NCBI GenBank assembly: GCA_937901255.1
Contig: CALCHN010000026.1
Span: 1 to 64,000 of the forward strand
Reading direction: 5' to 3'
DNA: 64,000 bases
From: an uncultured Flavobacteriales bacterium
GTDB taxonomy: Bacteria > Bacteroidota > Bacteroidia > Flavobacteriales_E > Vicingaceae
In this document: piece by piece, positions 10,827 to 18,711 of the stretch
Position numbering within the stretch: the first letter of the stretch is position 1
Layout: every line of letters starts with the position of its first letter
Made by a program: the position numbers and the translations under genes
The notes under the pieces: generated by a model
The model's input: only the letters and a program-made list of their open reading frames with translations
Database searches by the model: none
Told to the model about the DNA's origin: nothing

Positions 10827-11204
10827 ATGAATGTACCTGCAAATTTAAAATATACCAAAGATCATGAGTGGTGTAAAATAGAAGGAAATGTAGCAACAAT
10901 AGGAATTACCGATTTTGCTCAAGGAGAGTTAGGCGATATTGTGTATGTAGAAATTGAAACAGAAGGAGATGACCTTGAAAGAGAGGCTATTTTTGGAACT
11001 GTAGAAGCTGTTAAAACTGTTTCCGATTTGTTTATGCCACTTTCAGGTAAAGTAATTGAAGTAAACGGAGATTTAGAATCTGCTCCAGAATCAGTTAACC
11101 AAAATCCTTACGAAGCTGGTTGGATGATTAAAGTTGAAATGTCTAACCCTGATGAAGTAAACGAATTACTTTCGGCAGAGGATTATAAAGCAATTATAGG
11201 ATAA
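10827..11204 (+). CDS. gcvH: Glycine cleavage system H protein
   Basis: A 125-residue lipoyl carrier protein of the glycine cleavage system; it shuttles the methylamine group between the P, T and L proteins in the cytoplasm. The single lipoyl domain covers nearly the whole chain. The lipoylated lysine is K63 in GTVEAVKTVSD. The chain begins MNVPANLKYTKDHEW, the usual H-protein start, so the ATG is reliable. It follows sprA by 111 bp and is ended by a clear hairpin terminator. The other glycine cleavage genes are not here. Confidence 0.97.
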   Translation: MNVPANLKYTKDHEWCKIEGNVATIGITDFAQGELGDIVYVEIETEGDDLEREAIFGTVEAVKTVSDLFMPLSGKVIEVNGDLESAPESVNQNPYEAGWMIKVEMSNPDEVNELLSAEDYKAIIG

Positions 11205-11225
11205 TAAAAATATCATTTTAATACT

Positions 11226-11268
11226 AAAACAACCAAGAATAGCTGTTTGGCTTACTTGGTTGTTTTTT
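11226..11268 (+). terminator. Rho-independent terminator after gcvH
   Basis: Perfect 12-bp stem AAAACAACCAAG (11226-11237) with CTTGGTTGTTTT (11255-11266), a 17-nt loop and a following run of T. It ends the maeB-ruvA-sprA-gcvH strand, and suggests that the VanZ-like gene 20 bp further on has its own promoter or depends on readthrough. Confidence 0.85.
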
Positions 11269-11286
11269 TATATGCTTACCTAAGTA

Positions 11287-11673
11287 ATGAAACTAAAACC
11301 TTTTCTACCTGCATTAATTTGGCTCATCATTATTATAGTGCTTAGCGGCTATCCAGGAAAAAATCTTCCTAAAGCACCTTTTGATGAGTTTGATAAACTA
11401 GTGCATGTAGCCATTTATGCCTTACTAAGTTTTTTAAGTGTTTTAGGTTTTTCAAAACAATCCAATTCATCATTATTAAGCATTAAACTACAAAATTTTT
11501 TTAGTATTAGTTTTAGTATAGTGATGGGAGGCTTAATAGAATTGTTGCAAGAATATGTTTTTATTAACCGTTATGGCGATTGGTATGATTTTTTTGCTAA
11601 CTCCTTAGGAGCAATTTTAGGAGTTGTTGGGTTTTATTTAATAAAGAAATTTTTGGTAAGTAAGCCTCAATAA
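11287..11673 (+). CDS. VanZ-like integral membrane protein
   Basis: A 128-residue membrane protein with about four hydrophobic segments (roughly 5-22, 40-57, 72-95, 103-122). The first loop carries SGYPGKNLPKAP and FDKLVHVAIYALL, and the third segment GGLIELLQEYV, a pattern typical of the VanZ-like family in Bacteroidota, where it commonly follows gcvH. VanZ itself gives low-level teicoplanin resistance, but the role of the short stand-alone versions is unknown. It begins just downstream of the gcvH terminator. Its 3' end almost meets the convergent gene at 11680. Confidence 0.8.
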   Translation: MKLKPFLPALIWLIIIIVLSGYPGKNLPKAPFDEFDKLVHVAIYALLSFLSVLGFSKQSNSSLLSIKLQNFFSISFSIVMGGLIELLQEYVFINRYGDWYDFFANSLGAILGVVGFYLIKKFLVSKPQ

Positions 11674-11679
11674 CATGTT

Positions 11680-12066
11680 TTATTCATTTGGCTGAATCAT
11701 CAACCATTCAATAGCTTTTTCTTTTTGCATAAAAACTTTTACAGGATAGTTTGCCTTACATGTTTTTAATACTTTTAGATAGAAATTACATAAAATTTTG
11801 TGAGCTAAAGTAGCAACAACAATTGCTTCGGCAGATTTGAATTCAAATTCAGCCAATATTTTTTTAGCTTCAGCATCAGGAACATGGTAGCTTTTGGTAA
11901 TGTCAGCCAAAAGAGGGAATTTTTTATTATTGGCAATAATTTTTCCTACACGAACATGTTCTTGAGCTTCTGCTGCATCAAAAATTTCATTGTTAGCCAA
12001 AAATTCTACCACAATAAATCCACGTTCATCAAAAGAAAATGCTGCTGTTTTTGTTTGGTATATCAT
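11680..12066 (-). CDS. Conserved small cytoplasmic protein, function unknown
   Basis: A 128-residue soluble protein without signal peptide or membrane segment. It has alternating strands and helices, with FIVVEFLANNE early, KFPLLADITK in the middle and a C-terminal KVFMQKEKAIEWLM. This resembles the small single-domain STAS/SpoIIAA-like proteins common in flavobacteria, which often end in an EEALEWL-type helix; the resemblance is by eye only. It stands alone, convergent with the VanZ-like gene (6 bp apart) and about 85 bp downstream of the DEAD-like gene. An overlapping plus-strand frame is the weaker reading. Function cannot be assigned. Confidence 0.6.
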   Translation of the reverse strand: MIYQTKTAAFSFDERGFIVVEFLANNEIFDAAEAQEHVRVGKIIANNKKFPLLADITKSYHVPDAEAKKILAEFEFKSAEAIVVATLAHKILCNFYLKVLKTCKANYPVKVFMQKEKAIEWLMIQPNE

Positions 12067-12151
12067 TAGGTCGTTCTAATTGAAAACCAAAGCTAAAAAG
12101 ATTTAGCTTTAAAACAATACATTAATAAAAAATTTTGAGATTATTTTTCAA

Positions 12152-12763
12152 CTACAACTCCATCACTTCAGCATGTTCCAAAAATAAATCTTGCAGTTTT
12201 TCTATTCTAGAACCAAAATGATTGCTAAAAACAACAAACTGACATTTATTTAAACTCTCCGCAATTCGGTGTATTTCTGTATGAAAGCTGGTGCCTTCTA
12301 AAAAATCAGCATCTTCAATTATTAATAATTGCAAACCAGTAAGGTTAATCCCGTTTTGGAAATAAATTTTATTTAACCTTTTTGGAGTACCAATAACAAT
12401 ATCTACCCCTGTGTAAATAGTGTCTTTTTGAAATTGAATAGTACTTTCCTCATAAGCACAAAAAATTCTTAAATCGGTATATTTGGTGAATTGGTTAAAT
12501 TTTTCTTCTAAGGCCAAAGCAGCCTCTTTATTTTGTACAAAAATTAAAGCTCTAGGCACATCATCAAAAGCTTGCCCTTTTAATTTTTGAATGGTGTTAA
12601 TGATTAACGTAGTTGTTTTTCCAGCTCCTTCATCAGCAATAGCAATAACATCAACACCACTTTTAATTTTAGGAATTAATAGTTTTTGAAAAGAAGTGGG
12701 CGTGTCAATCTTTAAACTTTGTAAGGCATTTTTTATAGGGGGAAGTAGTTTTTTGAATGACAT
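12152..12763 (-). CDS. Single-domain DEAD/DEAH-like ATPase lacking the second RecA domain
   Basis: A 203-residue protein matching only the first RecA-like domain of DEAD-box RNA helicases. Visible are a Q-motif region (TPTSFQKLLIP), Walker A ADEGAGKT at residues 43-50, motif Ib GTPKRL near 125-130, a motif II altered from DEAD to EDAD (150-153), and SNH (180-182) where motif III normally reads SAT. The frame closes properly after the first domain, and motifs IV-VI are absent. Full helicases are at least about 370 residues. The protein may bind RNA and ATP but is unlikely to unwind alone. The start used follows the hydrophilic MSFKKLLPPI. It ends just before an AT-rich gap. Confidence 0.75.
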   Translation of the reverse strand: MSFKKLLPPIKNALQSLKIDTPTSFQKLLIPKIKSGVDVIAIADEGAGKTTTLIINTIQKLKGQAFDDVPRALIFVQNKEAALALEEKFNQFTKYTDLRIFCAYEESTIQFQKDTIYTGVDIVIGTPKRLNKIYFQNGINLTGLQLLIIEDADFLEGTSFHTEIHRIAESLNKCQFVVFSNHFGSRIEKLQDLFLEHAEVMEL

Positions 12764-12820
12764 AATTGATTTTTTTCTTCTTTAAAACAGGAGCAAAATT
12801 AAGTAAAGCAAATGAAAACA

Positions 12821-12851
12821 AAAGAAGCCCTTGATTTTCAAGGGCTTCTTT
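12821..12851 (-). terminator. Terminator of tRNA-Ser(TGA)
   Basis: Perfect 14-bp inverted repeat AAAGAAGCCCTTGA (12821-12834) and TCAAGGGCTTCTTT (12838-12851) with a 3-nt loop, 9 nt downstream of the tRNA 3' end. A-rich sequence on the plus strand gives a T-rich tail on the minus strand. Confidence 0.85.
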
Positions 12852-12859
12852 TGTTGCTT

Positions 12860-12947
12860 TGGCGGAGAAAGAGGGATTCGAACCCCCGGTACCTTGCGGT
12901 ACAACAGTTTTCAAGACTGCCGCATTCGACCGCTCTGCCATTTCTCC
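12860..12947 (-). tRNA. tRNA-Ser(TGA)
   Basis: An 88-nt class II tRNA. The acceptor stem GGAGAAA (complement of 12941-12947) pairs with TTTCTCC (complement of 12864-12870), followed by discriminator G and an encoded CCA (12860-12862). The anticodon loop CTTGAAA gives anticodon TGA. A long variable arm, GTACCGCAAGGTAC, identifies serine, and the T arm has GGTTCGAATCC. A TAnnTTTG box lies immediately upstream and a strong terminator just downstream, so it is a monocistronic unit. Confidence 0.97.
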
Positions 12948-12951
12948 GCTG

Positions 12952-12959
12952 CAAAAGTA
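12952..12959 (-). promoter_or_regulatory. -7 promoter box for tRNA-Ser(TGA)
   Basis: On the minus strand TACTTTTG matches TAnnTTTG exactly and is followed by CA. It ends 4 nt before the mature tRNA 5' end, so transcription would start at or next to the first tRNA base. No clear -33 TTTG is seen. Confidence 0.5.
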
Positions 12960-13136
12960 GCAATAGATTTTAAATATGAAATGTTTTTTTAATTTTTTTG
13001 AAAAAATAATTATTCATCCACTCTTAACAGATAATTAGTTATTTTTGTATTCTTGTTAGGTTTTTAGGTATGTTTTTTGATATTGAAGCACTTATAAAAC
13101 CAATAATTATAAACATTTAATTTTAAGCTCAAATTT

Positions 13137-14609
13137 GTGATATCAAAAAATTTTAAAATAAAACTAATTGTCCTTTTTTCAATTACACTTTTATATGTTG
13201 GTGCTAATAAAATAATAGCACAAAACCTAAAAGCCTACTTTACTTATTGTACTTTCTATTCTCCAGAAAATGGACCTTATATAGAAACTTATCTTTCGGT
13301 AGAAGGCAGTTCTATCAATTACCTAAAAAATGAAAATGATAAATTTCAAGGTACTATTGAAATAACTTACTTGTTTAAACAAGGAGAGGAAATTAAAAAA
13401 TTTAAAAAATATAACTTACTCAGTCCAGAAAATGAGGACACCCTAATTCTTGCCAACTTTATAGATCAACAAAGAATTTCTATACCTAATGGTAGCTACG
13501 AGTTTGAAATAAACATTAGAGACATTAATAGCACCTTAACACCATTTAAATCTACCCAAGTGTTAAATGTGAATTACAATGATAAGAAAATGAACATCTC
13601 AGATATTGAGTTTATTGAGTCCTTATCAAAAACTACCACTAAATCTATTATTTCTAAAAGTGGATATGATATTTTACCTTATACTTCAGATTTTTTTCCT
13701 GAAGATATTGAAAAAATAGCTTTTTATGCAGAAATATACAATGCAGACAAATTGTTGGGAACTGATGAAAGTTATTTGGTAACTTATGCGATAGAATCAT
13801 ACGAAACAAATACGGTAGTGGGAAACCTTAAAGGATTTGTAAGAGAAACAGCTAAGCCTGTTAATATTATTCTAAAATCTTTCAATATTGTTAATTTGGC
13901 TTCGGGTAATTATAATTTGGTAATTGAAGCTAGAGATAAATCCAACGAATTAATGTTGCAAAAAAAAGTGTTTTTTCAGAGAAGTAATCCTTCATTAGTA
14001 CCTGATATAGCCAATGTTGATTTTGAAAGCACTTTTGTTATAGACATGGATGCTGAACAACTAACAGAGTACATCAGAAGTATAGAACCAATTTCTACAG
14101 CGATAGAGTTAAACTATGCGAGGAACCAGCTAAAAGGTAAGGATAAAGAGTTAATGCAGAAATATTTTTATAATTTTTGGTTTACTCGTAATGCAGAAGC
14201 TCCAAAAGAAGCTTGGGAAAAATATAAAAAAGAAGTTGAGGTTGTAAATAAAGAATATAGTACAGCCATCAAAAAAGGCTATGAAACTGATAGAGGAAGA
14301 GTGTATTTAAAACATGGTAAACCCAACACTATTGTAGAACAAAAAAACGAACCAAGTGCTTATCCTTACGAAATATGGCATTACTACAAAGTTCAAAATT
14401 TTAGCAATATTCGTTTTGTGTTTTATAATCCAGACTTAGTAAGTAATGATTTTCCAATATTACATTCTAACTTGCCAGGAGAGTTAAACAACCCGCAATG
14501 GAAAGTTCAATTACACAAAAGAACCAATCAGCCTATAGATATGGAGCAGCAAAATAATAATGAACATTGGGGTGGAAGAGCTGATGATTTTTATAATAAC
14601 CCACGATAA
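13137..14609 (+). CDS. GWxTD-type secreted protein
   Basis: A 490-residue exported protein. The start is GTG at 13137; it is followed directly by a signal peptide (MISKNFKIKLIVLFSITLLY, cleavage probably after AQN near residue 30) and no upstream ATG is in frame. The C-terminal third matches the GWxTD domain of Bacteroidota: a helical stretch with EAPKEAWEKYKKEV, then KKGYETDRGRVYLKHGKPN, in which the signature Trp is Tyr. The N-terminal two thirds look like beta-rich domains. The function of the family is not established. It is followed 3 bp later by a glycosyltransferase, so the two are probably cotranscribed. Confidence 0.85.
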   Translation: MISKNFKIKLIVLFSITLLYVGANKIIAQNLKAYFTYCTFYSPENGPYIETYLSVEGSSINYLKNENDKFQGTIEITYLFKQGEEIKKFKKYNLLSPENEDTLILANFIDQQRISIPNGSYEFEINIRDINSTLTPFKSTQVLNVNYNDKKMNISDIEFIESLSKTTTKSIISKSGYDILPYTSDFFPEDIEKIAFYAEIYNADKLLGTDESYLVTYAIESYETNTVVGNLKGFVRETAKPVNIILKSFNIVNLASGNYNLVIEARDKSNELMLQKKVFFQRSNPSLVPDIANVDFESTFVIDMDAEQLTEYIRSIEPISTAIELNYARNQLKGKDKELMQKYFYNFWFTRNAEAPKEAWEKYKKEVEVVNKEYSTAIKKGYETDRGRVYLKHGKPNTIVEQKNEPSAYPYEIWHYYKVQNFSNIRFVFYNPDLVSNDFPILHSNLPGELNNPQWKVQLHKRTNQPIDMEQQNNNEHWGGRADDFYNNPR

Positions 14610-14612
14610 TAA

Positions 14613-15617
14613 ATGTCTTTGAATTCAGTAGCTGTTGTAATTTTAAATTGGAATGGAAAACATTTTTTAGAAAAGTTTCTGCCAAGCTTAATAGAACACA
14701 CTTCTTTTGCTGAACTTATTGTAGCTGATAATTGCTCTTCAGATGATTCACTTTTTTTTTTAAAGGAAAATTTCCCTCAAATACGAATAATTACACTTGC
14801 TGAAAATTACGGTTTTGCTAAAGGGTATAATGAAGCTTTGAAGCAAGTTAATTCAGATGTTTACGTGTTGCTTAATTCGGATGTTGAGGTAACGGAAAAT
14901 TGGCTTCAACCCTGTTTAGAGGTATTGAAAAAAGATAATGATACTGCTGCTTGCCAGCCAAAAATTAAAGCCTTTCACCAAAAAACTCATTTTGAATATG
15001 CTGGAGCAGCAGGAGGCTTTATGGATAAATATGGTTATCCTTTTTGTAGAGGAAGAATTTTTGAATCCTTAGAAGAGGATAAAGGACAATATAACGATGA
15101 GATAGAAATCTTTTGGGCAACGGGTGCTTGTTTGGTTGTTAGAGCAGATGTTTATCATCAACTAAACGGATTAGATCCATTTTTCTTTGCTCACATGGAA
15201 GAAATTGATTTGTGTTGGAGAATTCAAAACATAGGTAAGAAAGTTAAATATGTACCTCAATCTACTGTTTTTCATGTAGGAGGAGGGACCTTACATAAAT
15301 CAAAACCACAAAAAACGTTCTTAAACTTTAGGAATAACCTGATAATGCTCTACAAAAACTTACCTCAAGGTAAAAAGTTTAGCGTATTATTAGGCAGACT
15401 TTTTTTGGATGGGGTAGCAGGTATTAAATTTCTTACAGAAGGTAAATTAAGCCATTTTGCTGCCATTATTAAAGCTCATTTTGCTTTATATGCTTATGTG
15501 TTTAAAAACACAGAGAAACCTATAAAAACACGTTCAATTCCACATACAATATATCCTAAAAGTATCCTCTATCATTACTTTGTGAAAAAAGAAAAAAAAT
15601 ATTCCGACCTAAGTTAA
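14613..15617 (+). CDS. Family 2 glycosyltransferase
   Basis: A 334-residue inverting glycosyltransferase of the GT-A fold. It begins VAVVILNWNGKHFLEKFLPSL, the nucleotide-sugar site of GT2 enzymes; NSDVEV provides the metal-binding DxD-like motif near residue 90, and FFAHMEEIDLCWRIQ near 190 is the acceptor and catalytic-base region typical of rhamnosyl-type GT2 proteins. A weakly hydrophobic amphipathic tail follows without clear transmembrane spans. It starts 3 bp after the GWxTD gene. It probably adds a sugar to a surface polysaccharide or glycolipid; donor and acceptor cannot be told. Confidence 0.88.
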   Translation: MSLNSVAVVILNWNGKHFLEKFLPSLIEHTSFAELIVADNCSSDDSLFFLKENFPQIRIITLAENYGFAKGYNEALKQVNSDVYVLLNSDVEVTENWLQPCLEVLKKDNDTAACQPKIKAFHQKTHFEYAGAAGGFMDKYGYPFCRGRIFESLEEDKGQYNDEIEIFWATGACLVVRADVYHQLNGLDPFFFAHMEEIDLCWRIQNIGKKVKYVPQSTVFHVGGGTLHKSKPQKTFLNFRNNLIMLYKNLPQGKKFSVLLGRLFLDGVAGIKFLTEGKLSHFAAIIKAHFALYAYVFKNTEKPIKTRSIPHTIYPKSILYHYFVKKEKKYSDLS

Positions 15618-15714
15618 TTATTGTTAAATAAAATCGTTATTATTAGGAATTTCCAAAAAAAAGTGTAATTTAGATTAAATTAATTTTAGAACACAATATT
15701 TTAATATATATACG

Positions 15715-15912
15715 ATGGGAAGACCAGCAACAAAACCTACCAAACTAAAAGACGGATTTTATTTAGAAATTAGAAATAAGGGTGCCAAATCCGGAATTAA
15801 AATTAGAAGAGACTCTAAAGAAGCTATGTTAGCAGCTGTTAAAGAATACGAAAGAGTAAAAGACGTAGTGGTTTTAGGAGAATCTAAAAACGGTAAATTA
15901 AAAGCAGTTTAA
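15715..15912 (+). CDS. Small basic conserved protein, function unknown
   Basis: A 65-residue cytoplasmic protein beginning MGRPATKPTKLKDGFYLEI and continuing KGAKSGIKIRRDSKEAM, with many Lys and Arg residues. It has no signal peptide, membrane segment or cysteine. The ATG is 97 bp after the glycosyltransferase. It resembles short uncharacterised proteins of Bacteroidota that begin MGRPATKP; a nucleic-acid-binding role is only suggested by charge. It is convergent with dacB, 7 bp away. Confidence 0.7.
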   Translation: MGRPATKPTKLKDGFYLEIRNKGAKSGIKIRRDSKEAMLAAVKEYERVKDVVVLGESKNGKLKAV

Positions 15913-15919
15913 TTATAAA

Positions 15920-17356
15920 CTACTCGTTTACCAAACTTACCATAATTTTTTCTAACATTTTTTTCATTTCATAAGCGGAGCAATTGTAGTTATTCACAAT
16001 TATGGCAAATGCAATTTTCTTATTGCTATTTGTTGTAACATATCCTGAGTAGCTTCTCACGTTGGTCATGTACCCGCTTTTACCGTTAATTTTACCTTCG
16101 GCAGCAGTTCCTTTGGCAATGCTCGATAGTGTGCCAGATTTTCCTGCTATGGCTAAAGAATTGTAAAATACTTCTTTATGTTGGCTTTTATTCATTTCAG
16201 ACAATATAGCAACTAGCTGTTTTGTAGTTATAGTGTTAAATCTAGAAAGTCCACTGCCATCATAAATATACATGCCATCGGTATCAATTCCTTTTTCTTT
16301 CCAAAAGTTAACTAAAGCTTCTGCTCCTGCCGCTGAAGAACCTTCATTTTTAATTGTTAATCCAATATGGTTGAGCAAATGTTCGGCATACAAATTTATA
16401 CTGTACAAATTAGTTTGTTGAATTAATGAAGCAAGTGTTGGAGATTGGGTTGTAGTAATAATTACTGTAGAATTTTCATTGAAGCTATCTTGTAATAATC
16501 TTTTTGTTGAAGGCTTAAAAGTTACTTTTATTCCTAATGTTTTTAAAACACTATCTAATTCATAGGCACATAAATATGCTGGGTCGGGTATAGAGCCTTT
16601 CACTTTAAACTCACTTCTGTTGTTGGGTATTTCTCCAGAAATGTATCTGTTGTACTGAAAAGGTCCTCCGTAAATAAACGACAAATCTTTATTGGTAGAA
16701 GTTCCTAAAACATTGTTTTCAACACTTAAAAATGGAATGTATGGGTTGATTTTGCTTATGCTAGTTTTTTGAGTTTCATTTTTTGATGAAAGTGCTAAAG
16801 TGTAAAAATTCTCATAAATGCTTAGCCCGTTTGCTCCAGCACCAAAATAATTGCCCAAATCTTGCCAAATCCATGTAGGAGGAACTTCATTATCAAAAAT
16901 ACTGGCATCGGAAATTACTTTTCCGTTAATGGAGTCAATCCCTAGTTTTTTGATTTCATTAGCCCAGTTTTTCATAAAGTCACCGTAATAAGAACGATAT
17001 CTGTGCGAACCAAGTGCAGGGTCTCCACCACCTTTGATAATGATGTTGCCATTTAAAACACCATTTTTAATTTCACCAGAATAGCTAACAGAAGTAGTAA
17101 ATCTGTGGTTTTCTCCTAAAACCTCAAGAGTAGTAGCGGTGGTAATTAATTTTAATGAAGAAGCAGGAACTAAAGCTAAATTTCCGTTGTGATTAATAAT
17201 AGTTTGATTATCGCTTAAATTGTATGCATAAAAGCCAATAGAGGCATTTTTTAAGGAATTATGTTGCAAAAACTCAGTAAAAACTTTGTTTGTAGGAAAT
17301 TGTCCGTGTAAAAACAAAAAACTAAAAAGAGAAATTGATGTTAAGAAGCTTTTCAT
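15920..17356 (-). CDS. dacB: D-alanyl-D-alanine carboxypeptidase/endopeptidase, PBP4 family (S13)
   Basis: A class C low-molecular-mass penicillin-binding protein that trims pentapeptides and cuts peptide crosslinks in the periplasm. The start is set at ATG 17356 (MKSFLTSISLFSFLFLHG), because the signal peptide begins there; an ATG 39 nt upstream would put charged residues before it. The chain is 478 residues, normal for the S13 family. The serine nucleophile is in PASSLKLI, the SxN motif is SIN in LYSINLYAEH, and the KTG box reads KSGT in AGKSGT. It is probably cotranscribed with the 17433-17915 gene 76 bp upstream. Confidence 0.93.
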   Translation of the reverse strand: MKSFLTSISLFSFLFLHGQFPTNKVFTEFLQHNSLKNASIGFYAYNLSDNQTIINHNGNLALVPASSLKLITTATTLEVLGENHRFTTSVSYSGEIKNGVLNGNIIIKGGGDPALGSHRYRSYYGDFMKNWANEIKKLGIDSINGKVISDASIFDNEVPPTWIWQDLGNYFGAGANGLSIYENFYTLALSSKNETQKTSISKINPYIPFLSVENNVLGTSTNKDLSFIYGGPFQYNRYISGEIPNNRSEFKVKGSIPDPAYLCAYELDSVLKTLGIKVTFKPSTKRLLQDSFNENSTVIITTTQSPTLASLIQQTNLYSINLYAEHLLNHIGLTIKNEGSSAAGAEALVNFWKEKGIDTDGMYIYDGSGLSRFNTITTKQLVAILSEMNKSQHKEVFYNSLAIAGKSGTLSSIAKGTAAEGKINGKSGYMTNVRSYSGYVTTNSNKKIAFAIIVNNYNCSAYEMKKMLEKIMVSLVNE

Positions 17357-17432
17357 TTTTAAAGTTAAGGTTATAGGGTCATATTTAACAAACAAATATC
17401 AAATTTCAAATATCTAATCTTCAATCTCCAAT

Positions 17433-17915
17433 CTAATTCTGTCTAGGTTTGGTTGAGTATTCATAAGCAAGTTTTAGCTGTCCAAATCTTTTTTCATCAA
17501 TTATGCCACAACCAGAGTTGAGCATCTCAAAAACAGTTGCTTCTCTTTCTTTATCGTATTTTTTTGAAGTCATAAAAATGGAAAGTGGAGTAGTGGAAAG
17601 TTCATCGGGAGTTAAACTTAAAAAATCAATACCTGTTTGTTGTGTACTTATGCCAATTAGTTCAATTTCATTGTCTTTACAATGGTAAGCGTTAATTCCT
17701 TCAGAAGTAGCAATTTCTAAATATTGAATTCTTTTAAGCGATTTTTCTATTACTAAGTTGCTAAACATAATTACTAACTCACCAACTTTTTCACTTTTTT
17801 CAGCATTTAATTTTCTCCATTCTTCATCATAAATTTCATTTACAATTAAAAATTGCTTGAACTCATTTTCTAGTTCTTTCAGTTCATCGTCTGTTAGTAA
17901 TCGGTACTTTAACAT
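17433..17915 (-). CDS. Conserved flavobacterial protein (resembles DUF6495)
   Basis: The likely start is the ATG at 17915 (MLKYRLLTDDELKELENEF), giving 160 residues; a longer frame beginning at 17957 would run through a terminator hairpin and is not believed. The protein is soluble and acidic. Its beginning, with KYRLLTDDELKELENEF, recalls a short conserved flavobacterial family in which a KYxRLTxEQxEELxxEF start is usual. Central segments include ELVIMFSNLVIEKSL and KRIQYLEIAT. It lies directly downstream of the terminator of the 17986 gene. No function is known. Confidence 0.7.
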   Translation of the reverse strand: MLKYRLLTDDELKELENEFKQFLIVNEIYDEEWRKLNAEKSEKVGELVIMFSNLVIEKSLKRIQYLEIATSEGINAYHCKDNEIELIGISTQQTGIDFLSLTPDELSTTPLSIFMTSKKYDKEREATVFEMLNSGCGIIDEKRFGQLKLAYEYSTKPRQN

Positions 17916-17925
17916 TGTTCTACAC

Positions 17926-17965
17926 AAATAAAAAAGCTGTCTTGATGTTGAATTCAAGACAGCTT
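17926..17965 (-). terminator. Terminator of the 17986-18555 gene
   Basis: Perfect 12-bp stem AAGCTGTCTTGA (17934-17945) with TCAAGACAGCTT (17954-17965) and an 8-nt loop. On the minus strand it is followed by six T and further AT sequence. It sits 20 bp after the stop of the upstream gene and fixes the start of the next gene at 17915. Confidence 0.88.
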
Positions 17966-17985
17966 AAAATTTTTTAAAATTACTT

Positions 17986-18555
17986 TTAATTATTGTTACT
18001 ATCTGCTGGAGCTAATTCTTTAACCTCAATGTTTTTCAAATCTTTTTCAGTAATTTTTTCATCTAAAAACTGCTTGTTGGGATAGGTGTTGTTAAGCTCA
18101 TCAATCAATTCTCCATCAGGAATACCATTTCCGAAAAGTTCTTGCTCCTCCATGGTATAATCCCATTTTTCGTGGTCGTAGTTTTTGTTTAATCGTAAAG
18201 ATCTAAAAGTTAATGTTCTTGCTAAACGACTGTGGTGAATAGCTCTGAAATTTTTGTTTTCACTCAATAATTTTTTAGCTATTTTTTGATGATGAACAGC
18301 TTTAGACAAATCTCCGGTATATTCTTTCTTCTCATTAACACTTGTAAATGCAACTTCAATTGCTTGGTTAGTTTTGTTTAACACTTTTGAAGCATCAACA
18401 TTACTTACATTGGCATTTTGTTTTTCTTCTATTTTTTCTTTTAGAGCTTCTTTATTAATTTTTACCTTAACTTTTTGCTGTGCAAAACTGTTTGTAGAGC
18501 TTGAAATTAATAATGCTACAAGTGTTATACTTAATATTTTTATTGAATTTTTCAT
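17986..18555 (-). CDS. Small secreted protein, function unknown
   Basis: A 189-residue exported protein: MKNSIKILSITLVALLISSS is a classic signal peptide with cleavage near SFAQQ (residues 24-26). The mature part is rich in Lys, Glu and Asn, mostly helical, with LSENKNFRAIHHSRLARTLT centrally and an acidic C terminus. No known domain is recognised. It is a single-gene unit: a terminator follows, and a roughly 33-nt conserved sequence also found upstream of the peptide-permease gene at 62645 lies 59-91 nt upstream. Confidence 0.7.
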   Translation of the reverse strand: MKNSIKILSITLVALLISSSTNSFAQQKVKVKINKEALKEKIEEKQNANVSNVDASKVLNKTNQAIEVAFTSVNEKKEYTGDLSKAVHHQKIAKKLLSENKNFRAIHHSRLARTLTFRSLRLNKNYDHEKWDYTMEEQELFGNGIPDGELIDELNNTYPNKQFLDEKITEKDLKNIEVKELAPADSNNN

Positions 18556-18613
18556 TTGTTCATAGTTTTGTTTATGGTTAATTATTCAATTTTTATACCA
18601 CGATATAAAATTA

Positions 18614-18646
18614 AATAATTGGTGTAAATATAACAAACTTATTTTA
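18614..18646 (-). promoter_or_regulatory. Conserved upstream sequence, first copy
   Basis: On the minus strand this reads TAAAATAAGTTTG then TTATATTTACACC and AATTATT. The same sequence with single-base indels occurs at 62692-62725 upstream of a different gene, at a similar distance from the start codon. TATATTTA followed by CA resembles the -7 box TAnnTTTG-CA with one mismatch, so a promoter is the simplest reading. Confidence 0.4.
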
Positions 18647-18711
18647 TAGTTTATCACTAATAGATTGCTTTGATATAGTTAATTTTACTTCTCACAAAAA
18701 CATATTTATAC

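Noticed and set aside
11884..12069. 61-residue plus-strand frame
   Set aside because: It is antisense to the 128-residue gene at 11680-12066, which has the better coding pattern.
12705..12941. 78-residue frame running through tRNA-Ser(TGA)
   Set aside because: It spans the tRNA and its terminator; the translated text is the tRNA read as protein.
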